From the NCBI GenBank assembly GCA_019843655.1, contig JACDQD010000006.1, forward strand, positions 9,230,034 through 9,294,033: a DNA stretch of 64,000 nt. The letters are read 5' to 3'. Source of the DNA: Lethocerus indicus. Lineage: Eukaryota > Arthropoda > Insecta > Hemiptera > Belostomatidae. Position 1 is the stretch's first letter. Each line of letters starts with the position of its first letter. The translations under genes were made by a program, and so were the position numbers. Positions 27,775 through 40,456 of this stretch are shown piece after piece. Below the pieces are notes generated by a model. That model ran no database searches. It had not been told where the DNA came from and saw only the letters and a list, made by a program, of their open reading frames with translations.

Positions 27775-27860
27775 CACTCTCTCTCTCTCTCTCCCTCTCT
27801 ATCTCTCCCTCCCTCTCTCTCTCTCTCTCTCCCCCCCCCTCTCTCTCTGTCCCTCCCTCC
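27775..27860. repeat. CT/CCT-rich polypyrimidine tract
   Basis: An almost pure pyrimidine run of CT and CCCT units on the + strand, with a block of nine C in the middle. Several overlapping frames here spell Ser-Leu-Ser-Pro repeats and are artefacts. Mirror-type purine/pyrimidine DNA of this length can adopt triplex structure, but no function is implied. Confidence 0.95.
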
Positions 27861-30800
27861 GAGTCTCATTTCTCATTCTCATTCTCCCTCCCTCCTTCTC
27901 TTTTCCGGGCATCTCCGATTCTATCCCCCTTTCTATCCTCGCGCGGGGCATCTATCACTTCCTCGGCCCTCTTCCAGCGGCCCTTACTTCTATTTCTACT
28001 ATTCAAGATCCCCCGCATCTGCATTGCAAACATAGCCCCGTTTTCGGCCCTACGTTTCCCGCCAGACACCGCTCTATTATAATTTATCGCCTTCCGTTAT
28101 TCCCCACAGTCTTCGGTTAGTCACATATTACCTTCGAGGCATCACTATTTTTATATTCAAATTTTCAAATTGATTTACAGTTTCCCAGTTGTGAGAATTG
28201 AAAATTTTGAGGTGGTCCTAGAATTATGGCGGACCTATGGAGAGCTACAGAATATACTATTTATATACATTATCTATATCAAAATAATAGAATTACTGTT
28301 CTCATTGAATGTAGTAATTTGTATGTTCCTGTAATACTGTGTAATATACCGATACCGTACATACCGTTCAGTATGTATTGAAGGGTTGTGTAGTGAATGA
28401 GTGCATTTTAACAATAAGGGAAGTACCAGTATAAAATGTTGATGCTTTAAGTATCCCGAACTAAACATTCAGTCAATCTTCCAAACATGCCATCCGGAAT
28501 AATTAAATTGTCCGTAATTCGATTAGCGGGCAAGTGATTCTCAATTATGTCCAGAATCCGAATTGTTCAGTGGAGGGAAAGGTCGGGAAGAGTATTCAGA
28601 AAAGTGGGGGATTCAACTTGGATTAATAGCAGGGGACTTTTCGCTTTCAAGTTTTCCTTCTGGCCGAAGCTTACAAAAGCGCCCCCATCCTCCACGGGTA
28701 AAGCGTTTAAAGGAAACTGTCCCTTCACGTTGGGCCGGGGTTGCTGTGGGGGGGGGGGAGGTTTGAAGGTTGTTACCCTGAACTCCATTTTAAGAAATTA
28801 AGTCGGGTTCCGTCCTCATTAAATCCCGGTCTCCTCCTCCACCTCACTCACTCCCTCTCTCCCTTTTCCGACCACTCGTGGAGAAAAACCAAATTGGGAT
28901 TACTCCAGGGCGGGTACGCACAACGAGGCGATGATTCACGGAGAGGAACGTGGTGAAGGGTGAGATAATTTTAAAGTGGTTTGATCAACTAGAAATTCCC
29001 CCCGGGAATTTTTCTCATATGTGCTCTACGTTCTTAACGGAACCATCAACGGAACAATCAAGTTAATGGAGATATAATGAAGAAAGTACTGAATTACACG
29101 CTGACATGACACATGATGTTCTATTTATATTTCTAATCTAGATCGGTTTCGTTTTCTAGTTTCTAATGATTCAAAATCATGTAAGTAGGCCTTATAGAAA
29201 ACAACAAAGTTTTAATTTACAATAATAGAACTCCGCCATTAATAAATTTGAAGTACAAAAACTTAGCCAATGTTGATTCCTTCGGCTCAGAGAAAGTGAA
29301 ATTTTCGATAGGCCCGGCCCCATTTTAGCTTCTTACCGAAAATATTTTTGTCGGTGCAAAGCCTACTTGAGGTGAACAGGGCGGTAAGCCAGCCGGTGAT
29401 CCGGGCACCATTTACCGGGGGCCTTGGCCTCGGCTCTCTGTCTCCTGGTTTTCGCCCGGGGACCGGCCGTTATGCCCCTTTTAAAAGGGGGACCTTTTGA
29501 TGTTTCTGAAAGGTCGGCGGGACCGACCGGGAGAATACCCGCTGTCCTAATGGACTGCGATATTAAGGGCTGCAGTTGGGCCGTGGCTTCCCATCGTTAT
29601 TGTGTCTTGTTTCTTCACTCCCCCCGCCGGCCCCCTGAAAAATCGTCCTGATCAAAAGACAGGGCGAACAATGAAGACACGATGTTCGGCGGAGCGAGCA
29701 GTTTGCGTTGGACGTTTGAATTGGTAGCGATGTTTGAATTATATTAAATGAAAACGGTTGCTCGGCGGTGAAGAATAAACGCAACGAATGCCGGTACATT
29801 TACAATTCACTGTCAGACATTGTCCAAAGAAAAACGAAGGACTTTTGTAGTCGCTCTTATTTGCCGATGAATAAACATCCTAGTGATATCGGAAAAATGA
29901 ACAAGAGTTGCACGTTTGAACGTACGCTGTTTATCTGCATAATTGTTACCCGAATGAATTCGCGGAATAATAATGATTTCCTTTTATTTATCCTAATTAT
30001 TCTGTATTTCACAAGATATATTAGATTCAAAATAAACTCGGTGTCTTACATTTTGTAATAGTTCCTTATGATAATTGAAATGATTCAAACTTCAATGCAT
30101 TATTAAATGGATAAACCCCAGCTCAAATATATCTCTTAATTATGCAATGAAAATACGCTAAAAGATAATAGAATTACGTCGTATTTTGACATAACTAATT
30201 TGTGTATATACACAGAACACATTTAATGCAAAATCATTGGGGGGAGAGGCCTGTTCAGATTATCCGAACTTGTAAAACAACAATTGTTAAACAGGTTACA
30301 CGATGTTTATCCAGAACCTAACATCCTGAACATGTTTTAGCGAGGCGACCCACCTGCTATCTCAGTTTAGACGTAACAAGTCTGAAATTCCTTTTTAAGA
30401 TTTATATAGGTGCAGATGTGATTAGAAAAGAATTACTAAAATATATTCCAGTTAGAAATATTCCAGTTCCGTAGTCAGCCGCGGGTTACCCTCAGTGGGA
30501 AACGGATTATATTATGTACTTCTTTAATTAGGAATAGATATATCCTAGCTTTTATTATACGCCTCGGAGTCGAAATCTCTGGATTTCTCATCATCACAAT
30601 AGCTAGGATTAGGGGATCCGAGCGCCGCTTTCTGCCAGCCGTCTGAGACAAAAACGTTTCCTCTAAAATTTCAATTCCGCAACTTCCAGACAACTAATTA
30701 CCTCGGCCGAAACCCCCGCCTTATCGGCTCCAGGCATCCGAGACTGGTTTTCACGGGCGTCTCGGTCGGTTGCGCGGAAGCAGCGCCCACTTAATGCGAC

Positions 30801-31697
30801 CGGGGTCGTCCTCGCGGGTAGATTTAATTTTGCCTCTGGGTGTTTAGGAAGCCCGGGGGAAGGCGGCGCGGAGGCCTCTGAAATGCGGGACTCCAAGAAG
30901 GATGCCGCCCCCCCCCACCCGACCCATTTTCCCTCTTGAACTCCACCTAAGTAATCTCGGGCCGGGGCATTCCTCGGCCCCAACTATTTAGAAAATGCTC
31001 CTCCCCCTCGAGGCCCCGCGGACTTGAATAACTCTCCACCGAGAGTTTGGCCCGCCGTCGGAGGTTTCCGGCGTTAACCCTTCTATATTCGGGTAAGGCA
31101 GTAAAATGTATATATTACCGTTTTAACCCGAAGATTCGAATATGCTCCCAACATTTATTCTGAAAACGAACAAATACACCATGTAACGAAAGGTTAAACA
31201 TAGTGAGTTCCGTAATAATAATTACTCGATGAGCGCGTTTATTATCTGTTATTATTATTTCGGTTAAATCTAAGTAGGCAAATTAAAATAAGTTGTAAAC
31301 CGATACTTGCTTCTGGGCGGATAACTCCCAAGGTTTAGTTACCGTTTTAGCATTCGGTTTAATTAACAAATTAAATCTTAATGTTTATTGATCCTGGTAT
31401 CGAGAGAAAATTTAATATCTTCTGGAATATTTCTACTCCCTTCATCTGATATATATTACTATTAGTGATGCTCAGTGCTCAATGAGTTCCTAATTTTATT
31501 TATTTTTACGATAAGGAACTGTATTTTATTTATTTCATTTAGTTCGGGAATTTGGTGACCACTAAACAAATTTATATGATATTGATGATAAGACAACTAA
31601 AATAAACTGATTATGGTGGAAGCGGTCTTGGTCAGAAAAAACGAGGGACACTTTTAGGCATATTCAATTACTTCTAGAACGGTTTCTCGCCATCTTC

Positions 31698-31840
31698 AGT
31701 AGCTTTCCTTCAGTAGATTAGTGTAGCATTTACGGATGTTGGTTGCCGGTTGGGCTCATTTCCTCCGCTGACAGTAGGCTGTTGATGGAGTACCCGTAAA
31801 TGTGTAAACACCTCTCTAATCTACTCAACGGAACGCTACT
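31698..31840. repeat. Imperfect foldback (hairpin) of about 143 bp
   Basis: Three nested blocks pair in order: AGTAGC at 31698-31703 with GCTACT at 31835-31840, AGTAGATTAG at 31712-31721 with CTAATCTACT at 31816-31825, and CATTTACGG at 31727-31735 with CCGTAAATG at 31794-31802. The loop is about 58 bases. It could be a decayed MITE or a structured RNA. No target-site duplication or known microRNA seed was recognised. Confidence 0.6.
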
Positions 31841-34403
31841 AACGAGAGTTGGCCAACTAAAAGTTAACATAAATTAACTGTAGGCGTGTTAATTGATAGC
31901 AAATATACCACGTGTTTTCGATTTGGGCTTTTAGTGAAAGAAACGGACTATATTAATTGTTAACCGGGTTCAGTCAAAACGGAATGCCCCGGGGGATTCT
32001 ATTTCTGGTTTCGGATTTAAGAATAATTTAGGAGAGCGGAATTGGTTTACAGAGAGGCCGAGATAATTGGACCGTCGGTGTCGGCGCGCACCGGTGCTCG
32101 GCTATTGTAACGCGAGATGCCTCTATTTCAGGGGGCCCGCCATTGGAGGACGACAACTCGAAATTAGCTTACAATTGAATCCGGACCGCGGTAGCTCACA
32201 TTAGTCCCCACCTCCGCCCCCGCCCCCAATCCAATCACGGAGTCTGGGGGAGGAAAAAAAGGATTTCGCGTAAACCCAGAGGGCTCTATTTTCGAGTTAT
32301 GTTTCAATTGTCAAACCTCTCGGGTTTTCCGGCAGCCGATGGAAATATCGTCTGCCAGCGGGCTATTCTCAACCGACGCTCTATCAATTCTCAATTTTTA
32401 TTGTGTAGAAAATTTAGCAGGGAAACCAGAATAATTAAACTAGTATAAACTTGAGTAATTAAGACTACCATTTAAGAACTAAAAATTGAATATTTTTATT
32501 TTTTACCAGTGGAAATTATCGTTGAATAAAATCGTTTAAAGGGAAAAATGTAACAAATGATCTTTAATTGAAGGAAAATTTAGTTATATTATAGCCGCGC
32601 TCGGGACCGTAACGTTGGTCGGCTATAACCAATAAACCTACGGCATCAGAGAGACGTTCGATCTCCACTATAATTACTATATACGCGACTAATTATGCGT
32701 TTGTTAGTTTGATACATATCCACCTACTTTCCGTTATGTACTACAGTTCCATTCTTCAGCTATCTTTCTGTTTCTCCCATTAAATCGTCTATGCATGGGA
32801 ATGACTGGCGGTCTTTCTTGAACTGTCACTTACGGCATATTTGTTTTAGTGCTCCCGATCAATACAGTGTCTTTATTGGGTGGAATTTCTATCAGGGAAC
32901 GATGAAATCGATGCTCTATTGACGGGCCAGTGGCCGGCGACAAGTGGGGTGGAGGGGCCCTCCACTTAACATTATAAATGATCGGGGCACAGATTTTTCG
33001 CCGGTTTCGGACTGTTGAGGACGGGCCGTATTTGACAAATGGCCCCGGGGAAGATGGGCTGCGGTAGGCCGCGAGGGGGCGGGGGGGCGGGAGGGGCGGG
33101 GGGGCGTCAATCAAACTTGCTGGCCCCGGATTTACGACGATATCGGCGACAACCTGCTAACGTCCCCGCCCCCGGATAACTTGTTCAAAACAGTTCGTTT
33201 CCCAAAAGCGCGCCCATAAATCACACCCTTTCGGGACCAATTTATCCGAACGGTACCGTTTCCTCTTCACTTCTGATGGGCTAACACAGCGGACGCCAAA
33301 CACTGTCCAGACGACCGCTTTCTTACTCGTATAACTGCCAGTTAAAGAGTAAATATTATAACATCACAACGGCCTTACTATTTGTTTAGAAATAATAAAA
33401 TAGTGGAGATTTCTACCAAACACATAAGTGCGTAATTGTCAATTTTAATGTGGCATTATTTTGATCACATATTACAATGTTGTATAACTTCGTAATAGGA
33501 ACGTTTTGAAGGAACAAAAACCAAGGCATATCAAGGTATATTATATTTAGTATTTATAAATATAAATCATGATTAATAAATGAGTAATATTATGTAGCTA
33601 CGCTACTAGATTAATTATATTGGCATATAAATTAAAATAATATAGTGCAAATTCATTATCGAATAAGAGTTATGTGGCATAAAGATTGTCAGTAATGATG
33701 CAGCGCTGACAGCAATGTCAGTGAATGGTATTCAAAAGTTATTAAATTATTGCAGACCCACCAGCTGGAATCATACAATAATTTTTATCTTCTGATAACG
33801 TATTGCGATTTATTATAAAATAGGAGGTAATAGAGAAAATCTTCTTAGGAAGTATTCTGGCAATATAATCGGGATATATGTTATTATTATTTCAATTGAC
33901 CTCACTTCGGTGCCGGGGCAGTAATTGAATGGCTCGTGAATAAAATGAAAACAAGGTGGGGTAAATAGGAGCGAGATATTTTAACGAAGTGCCAGTAAGT
34001 CTAAAGGAGAGGTCCGCCGGCAACGCAATTTGGTGCCGGTCGACCCCGGTCGCTCCCGTCTTGGGCCCCGGGGCCGGTTAAAATAAATTGCATTGTAATT
34101 GAATTGGTCCGTCGGCCGTTTGGCGGACGGACAGGGTGACGCCTTGATTAAAACACAGGAGCATCGCACCCTTCACACCCCCCCCAGAGGGTTGGACCTA
34201 AGACGCCTCAATCTGTTTCAATTCTATGCCCTACATACAATAAATCGGGCTATTCCTATAGTACAAGGGGGGCCGAAAATACCGGATTATTTTTCAGTAT
34301 AATGCATATGTATCACGTGGTAAGATAATCAATTACTCAATGTCATAAGTCGCTATCTGGAAAACTGTTATAAGTCCAACATACCTGTTTTGTGGTCTGC
34401 CCA

Positions 34404-34460
34404 GTGTTTCTGTCTCCTCTCGCTGGTTTGGTCTTTAAGACAGAGAGGAGACAGAAACAC
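34404..34460. repeat. Perfect 18-bp inverted repeat with a 21-base loop
   Basis: GTGTTTCTGTCTCCTCTC at 34404-34421 is exactly reverse-complementary to 34443-34460. The loop is short, so an RNA copy would form a stable stem. No known family was recognised. Confidence 0.85.
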
Positions 34461-34602
34461 ACGAAATCTATGTAATAAGTTCAATTTATTAACAAATCAG
34501 GATAAAACATTTGAAATTTGTAATATTTTTAAAGTAATCTAAGATTTTAAAATGTATGTACAGTATTTTAATAATCATAAATTTGTAATACTGCACGCAA
34601 AA

Positions 34603-34605
<3 letters not shown>

Positions 34606-34651
<46 letters not shown>
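34606..34651. repeat. (TA)n microsatellite
   Basis: About 23 uninterrupted units. The Ile-Tyr runs in overlapping minus-strand frames come from this repeat. Confidence 0.98.
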
Positions 34652-34654
<3 letters not shown>

Positions 34655-37600
34655 TCTTTTGTACATGTACGCATTATATACTCTGGAGTATAAAGAAAGA
34701 TTTATGAAGTCATACGGCACTTTAATGCGATAGTCCAGCAATACACGGTAAGCCGAGTTTAGTATCGGAAAGCGCCGTTTCCCGTATAACCCTTTTAAAG
34801 ATACATCAATTGTTCTTAAAATACAGTGCGACAGTAATAGTATCAATCTTCCTTGAATAAAATTTACTTTTTTTTCATTTACACGTATTAATACCCGCGT
34901 AAGCGGTAGATTAATTTTAATTTCAGAATTGATATGAATTGGCCGGGTCATTAAATTTTCTCTTTCCCAGTGTGTTTTACCCCGAAGCGTGATCTCATAT
35001 TGTATTTAGGTCGGTAGTAAATAGGATGTAGAATGAGGGGAATAGTTTGGGGCGGATGCGTGCTATACGTGCCCCCGAGGCCCCCGGCTCAACTGGCGGC
35101 TCGGCCGGGTCTTCGATATCGCCCCCCGTGTCCGAAACCCGTCAGAAAAGTTCGGTCGCATCAAAACTCCGACCCACTTTCGACTTTTCTCATTTAACTC
35201 TTGTCGTTTCCAGTGTTATGGAAACGTCGGAATTATAGAATAACACCACCGGATATTGGACCTGAGGTAACGAATGAAGTCGCCGCATTCAGTTAAATTC
35301 AGGATGAAAATTTATGACACTCCTACCCGACGGTTGAATGATACATTTTTCTAAACTGTATACGTTTTATTTCATCACAGAAATCGATATTAAATATATT
35401 TAAAAAAGAGAAATTTACTATAATACGGTGGATAATTTTTGAAGCTTCCGAGAAGGGACGACTTTAAGTCGGGTACTTAAACTGTGAAGTCATTTCTCGA
35501 ATTACTGTATTACTTTTAAATATATGTGTATTTGATGCACTGATATTTCACCCACGGTTGTGGTTCAATATTTAGTGGTGATTGAGTAGGTACATAGATT
35601 ATCAAACCGTTTAAAAATGAAAATTCAATATTACCAGGGAATGTTTTAAGAACGGTGAAAATTGAGGTGAACTATGTTTCTGGTATAATGGGGGGGGGGG
35701 AAGAAACGATAGAGCGGGGAACAAAAATATGTTCGTTATCTAGGAGTCCATTTTCCAGTTGAGTTCAAACACCGGGCCGGCTTCTCACCGGTTGGCGGCT
35801 ATTAGGGGGGAGGGCATTCCCTTTTTCAGTCGGGGCTTCTCATTTCCCCCACCTCCAGCCCTTCGCTACGAGGAAAACACGGGTCTTCTTCTTAGAAATC
35901 TCAGCCTCACCGGCACAGAAGGGCGACCGGTGGGGTTGGGTGGGGAGTTAGGGGGTCTTTCCACTATTTTCGGTGAAAGGGATCGTCTCCGCCCTTTACG
36001 CTTCACTCATTTTTCTTCCGTCCGAGTCACTTAGCCAAATAGGGCCGAGAACCGCGATGCGATTGAAATCGGGACGACTTCAAGAAGGGGCGGATGAATT
36101 TATTCAAAATTGATGTATTAAATGCTCGTATTTTAATCACATTGAACACAATTTTGAACACCCGACAGTTATTCAGTTGAAAACACGAACACGACATTAT
36201 GCACTTATAGGATTTATGAGTTCCACCTTTAAAATCAGATCACTGCAGGGAGCGTATATTCGAATTTGTGTCTAGCCAATTATTTCGACTACTCTGAAGA
36301 AAAAACCTAATCCGGTTTAGCCTTCTGAGCCATGTATATAGCCTTAAATTAAGCAAACGTCTGTTGCGTAGAATGGTGTAAATATTTTTTTAAAATATTA
36401 ATTATTATTGTGAAGGGATGTCTACCAAAGTCACCATTTTATCTATTTTTTAGAGCATATTTTTAATTACCCCGAGGAGTTTTTGATATAGTGAAACAAA
36501 TTTCAGGATAATTGCCCAATAAAAGAATGAGAGAGACGGAGACTATAATTTTGAAGTATTTCGACCATAAAAAGGTTTATCTGGTCCGTTTATGGTCTCG
36601 TGACGAACGCTTATGACCGGCATTTGAATATTGATAGCGGGAGAAGCGGCATTGTAATGACGGCGGCGAGCGTTCACTCCGTTCGGATTTGGGACTATTT
36701 CACTTTGTTTCAAATGTCAGGGTGAACCGTGCCCTATCTATCTCTCACGGGTGCCTAAACCTCGGCCCCCGTCCGCCCATTCACAGTCTGTTACAATGGC
36801 GCAATACGGGCATCCTCCAATTTCCGAATGCAAACAAGTTTACAAATTGGCATCACACCTGAGATTGCACCCGAGCCTATCGAAATAATGGCCGAAAACA
36901 AGGCGGAGCTTAGAATAGAAATTACCTTAAAAATTTAGATCACGGATTATTGCAGATATTTTAACATACCAAAGATAGCTAACGAATTAAAAGTACTACT
37001 TAAATACCTCATACCTACTAATCAACGCAAATGGAACTGTATCTTCCCTTTTCTGTAATGACTCCTGTACATTTGTAACAATAATTTTGTATATTTATAG
37101 AATATATACTATTGAGTTCTCGTACCGCCTTGTTGACAAAAAGGCAGATAATAATGTAATGCAATAATAAATGTTATATAATATAACGAGATTATGAAAT
37201 TAATCAGTACCATTTTGAAGGTGAGTCTTTGATGACATAATGGAAAGAACACTCGACCAATCTCTGTAATTCATTTAACCAGAGGAAAAGATTTAATGAA
37301 AACATGTTCGTAAATACTTTGCGTGTTTGGTTATCGGAGTTCTTTTATTCATAATTTTTATCTAAAGTGTTAACTAAAAGCAAACATATTGAATTCTATA
37401 ATAAGGATATAATAATGATTATTTTATTTTTTTTAACCATATAAAATTTTATAGACGGTAAATTATTTGAAATTTAATTAAAAGTTACATGAAAAATCTG
37501 GGCAGGTGTTAGCAGTCACGCAATTTAATTAATTTAACCCAGCGATTGATTGGACGTGAATAATAGCTCACGCTCTAATAATACATTGTAGTTTTTGCAC

Positions 37601-37770
37601 GTTATACATCGGCAGCTGCCGGAGTAGCTCTCGACAAATATGATAACACTGATTAAATGAGTTTTCTTTCTTGTTTTCATTCTGGAATCTAGTTTTATTT
37701 TCCTTTTTTGGCGGAACACATCTTCGCGAAATACAACGTTGCCTTAGGTAGATAAAGTTCGTTTGTATTT

Positions 37771-38395
37771 TTAACCCTTTGCACTCCGCTGTCCCCTCTC
37801 GTGGGACATCGTAATTCTAACCTATCACTCCGATGTCCCCTCTGAGGGGACATTAAAATTTATTAGCGATTACGGGGAATTAAGTTATTTTTGCGCAACT
37901 TTTTGAGACGTGCGTGTTTCCCTGATGTTTTCTCTTGAAATGGCACAAGACACTGTATCAAAACACTGTATAGTGAAATTTATAAATAGAAATAAACAAG
38001 TCTAAAACTGGAGGAAAAGATTTTCAAAGCTGAGCTCAGTCTGGTTTGAAGCGTCGAGCGGTATAGATAGATCTAACGAGTGAGAAAATCGGAAGTGATT
38101 CTTCTCTTGGTAAATAAGTTCTTTTGGTAAATATCATTCTGTAACAGATTTAGTAATAAATTAGAAATTTTCAACCCACGTATTTATCCATTTCTTTTAT
38201 TAGAACAATGGCAAAACGTTCAAACAGGATTGAGTCTCATGATGCAAGTAGTAGTGAAGATGAGCTCCAGATAGACGTTTATACAGATAGGTTAGAAAGA
38301 CTAAATCTAGACGAAAACTATAGCAGTGACAGTGACATCGGTCAACCACCAAGGAGTAGCCAACATCCAGAATCGTCCGGAGTGCAAAGGGTTAA
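37771..38395 (+). mobile_element. Non-autonomous piggyBac-type DNA transposon with TTAA target duplication
   Basis: Both edges carry TTAA (37771-37774 and 38392-38395), the invariant piggyBac target. Just inside, CCCTTTGCACTCCG (37775-37788) is repeated exactly in inverted orientation at 38378-38391. The element proper is 617 bp. Next to the left end, the word CACTCCGNTGTCCCCTCT occurs twice, 45 bp apart, and overlaps palindromes, giving the asymmetric subterminal structure known from this superfamily. Only the start of a transposase-like frame remains (38208-38408), so the element cannot mobilise itself and looks like an internal-deletion derivative of a longer copy. Clean TTAA and identical ends suggest fairly recent insertion. 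Confidence 0.88.
37790..37853. repeat. Subterminal palindromes of the piggyBac-type element
   Basis: The second copy, 37833-37853, is a perfect palindrome of two 10-base arms around one T (ATGTCCCCTC, then GAGGGGACAT). The first, 37790-37808, is a shorter version (TGTCCC with GGGACA). They occur only at the left end. Such internal repeats in piggyBac-like elements are often transposase contact sites; that role is inferred here. Confidence 0.75.
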
Positions 38396-38408
38396 TTATT
38401 TTATATGA
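38208..38408 (+). pseudogene. Truncated transposase-like N-terminus inside the piggyBac-type element
   Basis: A 66-codon frame begins MAKRSNRIESHDASSSEDEL and continues with Ser/Asp-rich acidic sequence. A short basic start followed by a disordered acidic stretch is usual for the N-terminus of piggyBac transposases. The frame runs into the right inverted repeat, whose bases supply the last residues (GVQRVNYF), and stops just outside the element. The whole catalytic core with its Asp residues and the C-terminal zinc-binding domain are absent, so the product would be inactive. The deletion appears to join the N-terminal region directly to the right end. Confidence 0.6.
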
Positions 38409-40456
38409 CTAATTTATCTATTTATTGGTTTAAATGTTATTTATACAATATTTATATCGGATGAAACGTTACGAAAGCTATTTACAAGATCAGGTGTGCA
38501 AGGGGGTATCGTGCCCCATTGAGTGAAATAGGAAGCATTGCACTAGGAAATTCGTGGCTAGAATTCGATGTAAATTGGGTTGGGGAATGTAACTAGGAGG
38601 CCGGCCGTTAGCCGGCCTGTATTGTTGTGAAGTACTATTGTCGCCGATTGAAAGGAGTTGTGGGGCAAACACCGGTGTGAGGGCCCCGCTGACCGAGGTC
38701 CGTCCAACAAATCTGAGCCAGCCCCGACAGCCCGCCTCGAGAGCAGAGCACACACAGCGGTCATCACCCATCCATCCCCATTATAATTCTTATAGTCTCG
38801 CGTCGAAACCGCCCCATTCCTAAACGCTAGGAGCGGCACTGATCTACGTAAGCAGGACCAATTGGCAACACTGTTGAGTTTAATACTATCACCAAACCGC
38901 GATTTTTAATTATTTCTTTAATTATCCGCTCACCGAGAAATATTAAAGTAAGCCAGTGCATAAATGGGATGCTCAGCGAAATTGTAAAAATCGCGTCCTG
39001 GCTTTGAACGAAATACGCTAGTCGACACGGAGGGGGATCGGAAAAGTGGTAATATTCGAAAATATCGCGGTGTTCTAAGTAAATATTTCGAAGAATAACA
39101 TTTCACTGTACGATTCCTTGTGTGCTTTATCAATTGTACAAACTCAATTTAATAGAAAGCGAATTTATGCCTAAGTTGATATTCGAAAACATCGAGCGCC
39201 CGCAAATATTGTGTTGTCGCGTATCATTTATTGAAAATCATGAAATGGAATACTTTTTGGCGGCCAACGAGGGTCAACAACCCTCGAGTACTCTGCGATC
39301 GTCCACCACCGGACCGATGCGATAGATAGAACGGACGGAATAGAAAATGATAATACCAAATAAGTGTAGAAACAGATGTTCACAATTATAAATTAATCGG
39401 ATTAATTTTATAAAATTCTGGAATTATCTCGGCTGGTTATTTAAAATATTGTACGCTATTTCTTATTTCGCTAGTCTTCGGGAGAATTCTCGCGAGCGTC
39501 TAATTACAGTAAATCCTTACCCTGATCAGAGGGTGGGGAGGGTTTAGTGTTATTCAATACCGTTAATGTGACGGGCGGTTTTCCGGTGCAGAATTTTGAT
39601 GAGTGGGGCTCTTGTGGTACCGGCTCTCTGGATGTATTGACAGTGGTGGTTTTGGGGGGTATGGGGGTGGGTGCGCTCCGGTGCGGATCAATTAGCGGGG
39701 CCCCATCACTTTGGTGTTGGGGAGTGGGGGCCTCCTCCTCCTCCTCCATCTCCTCCTCCACCTCCTCCCGGCACACCAAACAATCTCATTGCGGCCGCTT
39801 TGTGAAAACCTCCCCCCACCCATCCCGCTTCCCGACCCGGCTCCGAACAGGTAAACAAAGGGTGGCCCTATTCGCTGCAGCCCCCATTTCCCCCTTTCCC
39901 TTGCGGCTCTGAGCCCCGGCATGTCCTCTTCCCTTCGCCCCTCCCTACACCCCCGCACCGAGGATCCAGTTAATTTCATAGGCCTCCCCCGCCGTTATTG
40001 GCCTACTCCGAGCATATGCCCAGGTTTGTCTCGAGCCTAAACTACTCTCTACCCGGCACAAAACCAATTATTTTCCGATCACCGACCTCCGAGGCGGGCC
40101 TGTATTTAATATCCCATCGCGCGGAATTATGCATCAACTTTGTCCTCTACTGTCTGATGGTATTATATCCCCGGAATGCTCGCTGGTTCAAATTTTACGA
40201 AAATGCATTAATTTAAGACAACTGGTTACGACGGTTTGAAAAATTGCCATTGTTGAAATTGTTTCGGATTATCATCATAGACAAATCTGTTTATATTAGC
40301 TTTGTTGTTTAATAGAATAAATACGTAATTTTAACTCTTCATTATATTTTAATTTGAAATTTGGTAGTCACCCTTCCTAAGAGATTATTCCAAACATCGT
40401 TATCCTGTCGGTATTACTGCAATTTAATTCCATAATAAGTAAAAGTACATTTAATT
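38396..40456. other. Non-coding interval between the two transposons
   Basis: No gene is supported. Regions at 38580-38820 and 39490-40200 are GC-rich. A perfect palindrome, AGGCCGGC and GCCGGCCT with a five-base loop, lies at 38598-38618. A (CCT)n-like run is at 39731-39769. The 121-codon frame at 39547-39912 reads through this simple sequence and is not called. Confidence 0.5.

Larger units (their letters stand above)
22027..37770. other. Long non-coding stretch
   Basis: About fifteen GC-rich islands (for example 23690-24150, 24430-24970, 25230-25760, 26400-27060, 27530-28110, 28540-29000, 29280-29660, 30600-31100, 31960-32380, 32800-33330, 33900-34300, 35690-36060, 36580-36920) alternate with AT-rich DNA. 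Frames such as 24469-24900 and 26940-27371 on the minus strand have no motifs and compete with open frames on the other strand. A foldback at 31.7 kb and a perfect hairpin at 34.4 kb are listed separately. A GC-rich 26-base hairpin with 10 of 11 paired positions lies at 34107-34132. Confidence 0.5.

Noticed and set aside
27682..28120. Ser-Leu-Pro-rich frames
   Set aside because: They are readings of the CT/CCCT tract.
32830..33114. Proline-rich minus-strand frame running into GTAAGT
   Set aside because: Low-complexity GC-rich sequence explains the open frame and no convincing acceptor precedes it.
34568..34951. 127-codon minus-strand frame ending in Ile-Tyr repeats
   Set aside because: Its end is the (TA)n microsatellite and the rest shows no recognisable domain.
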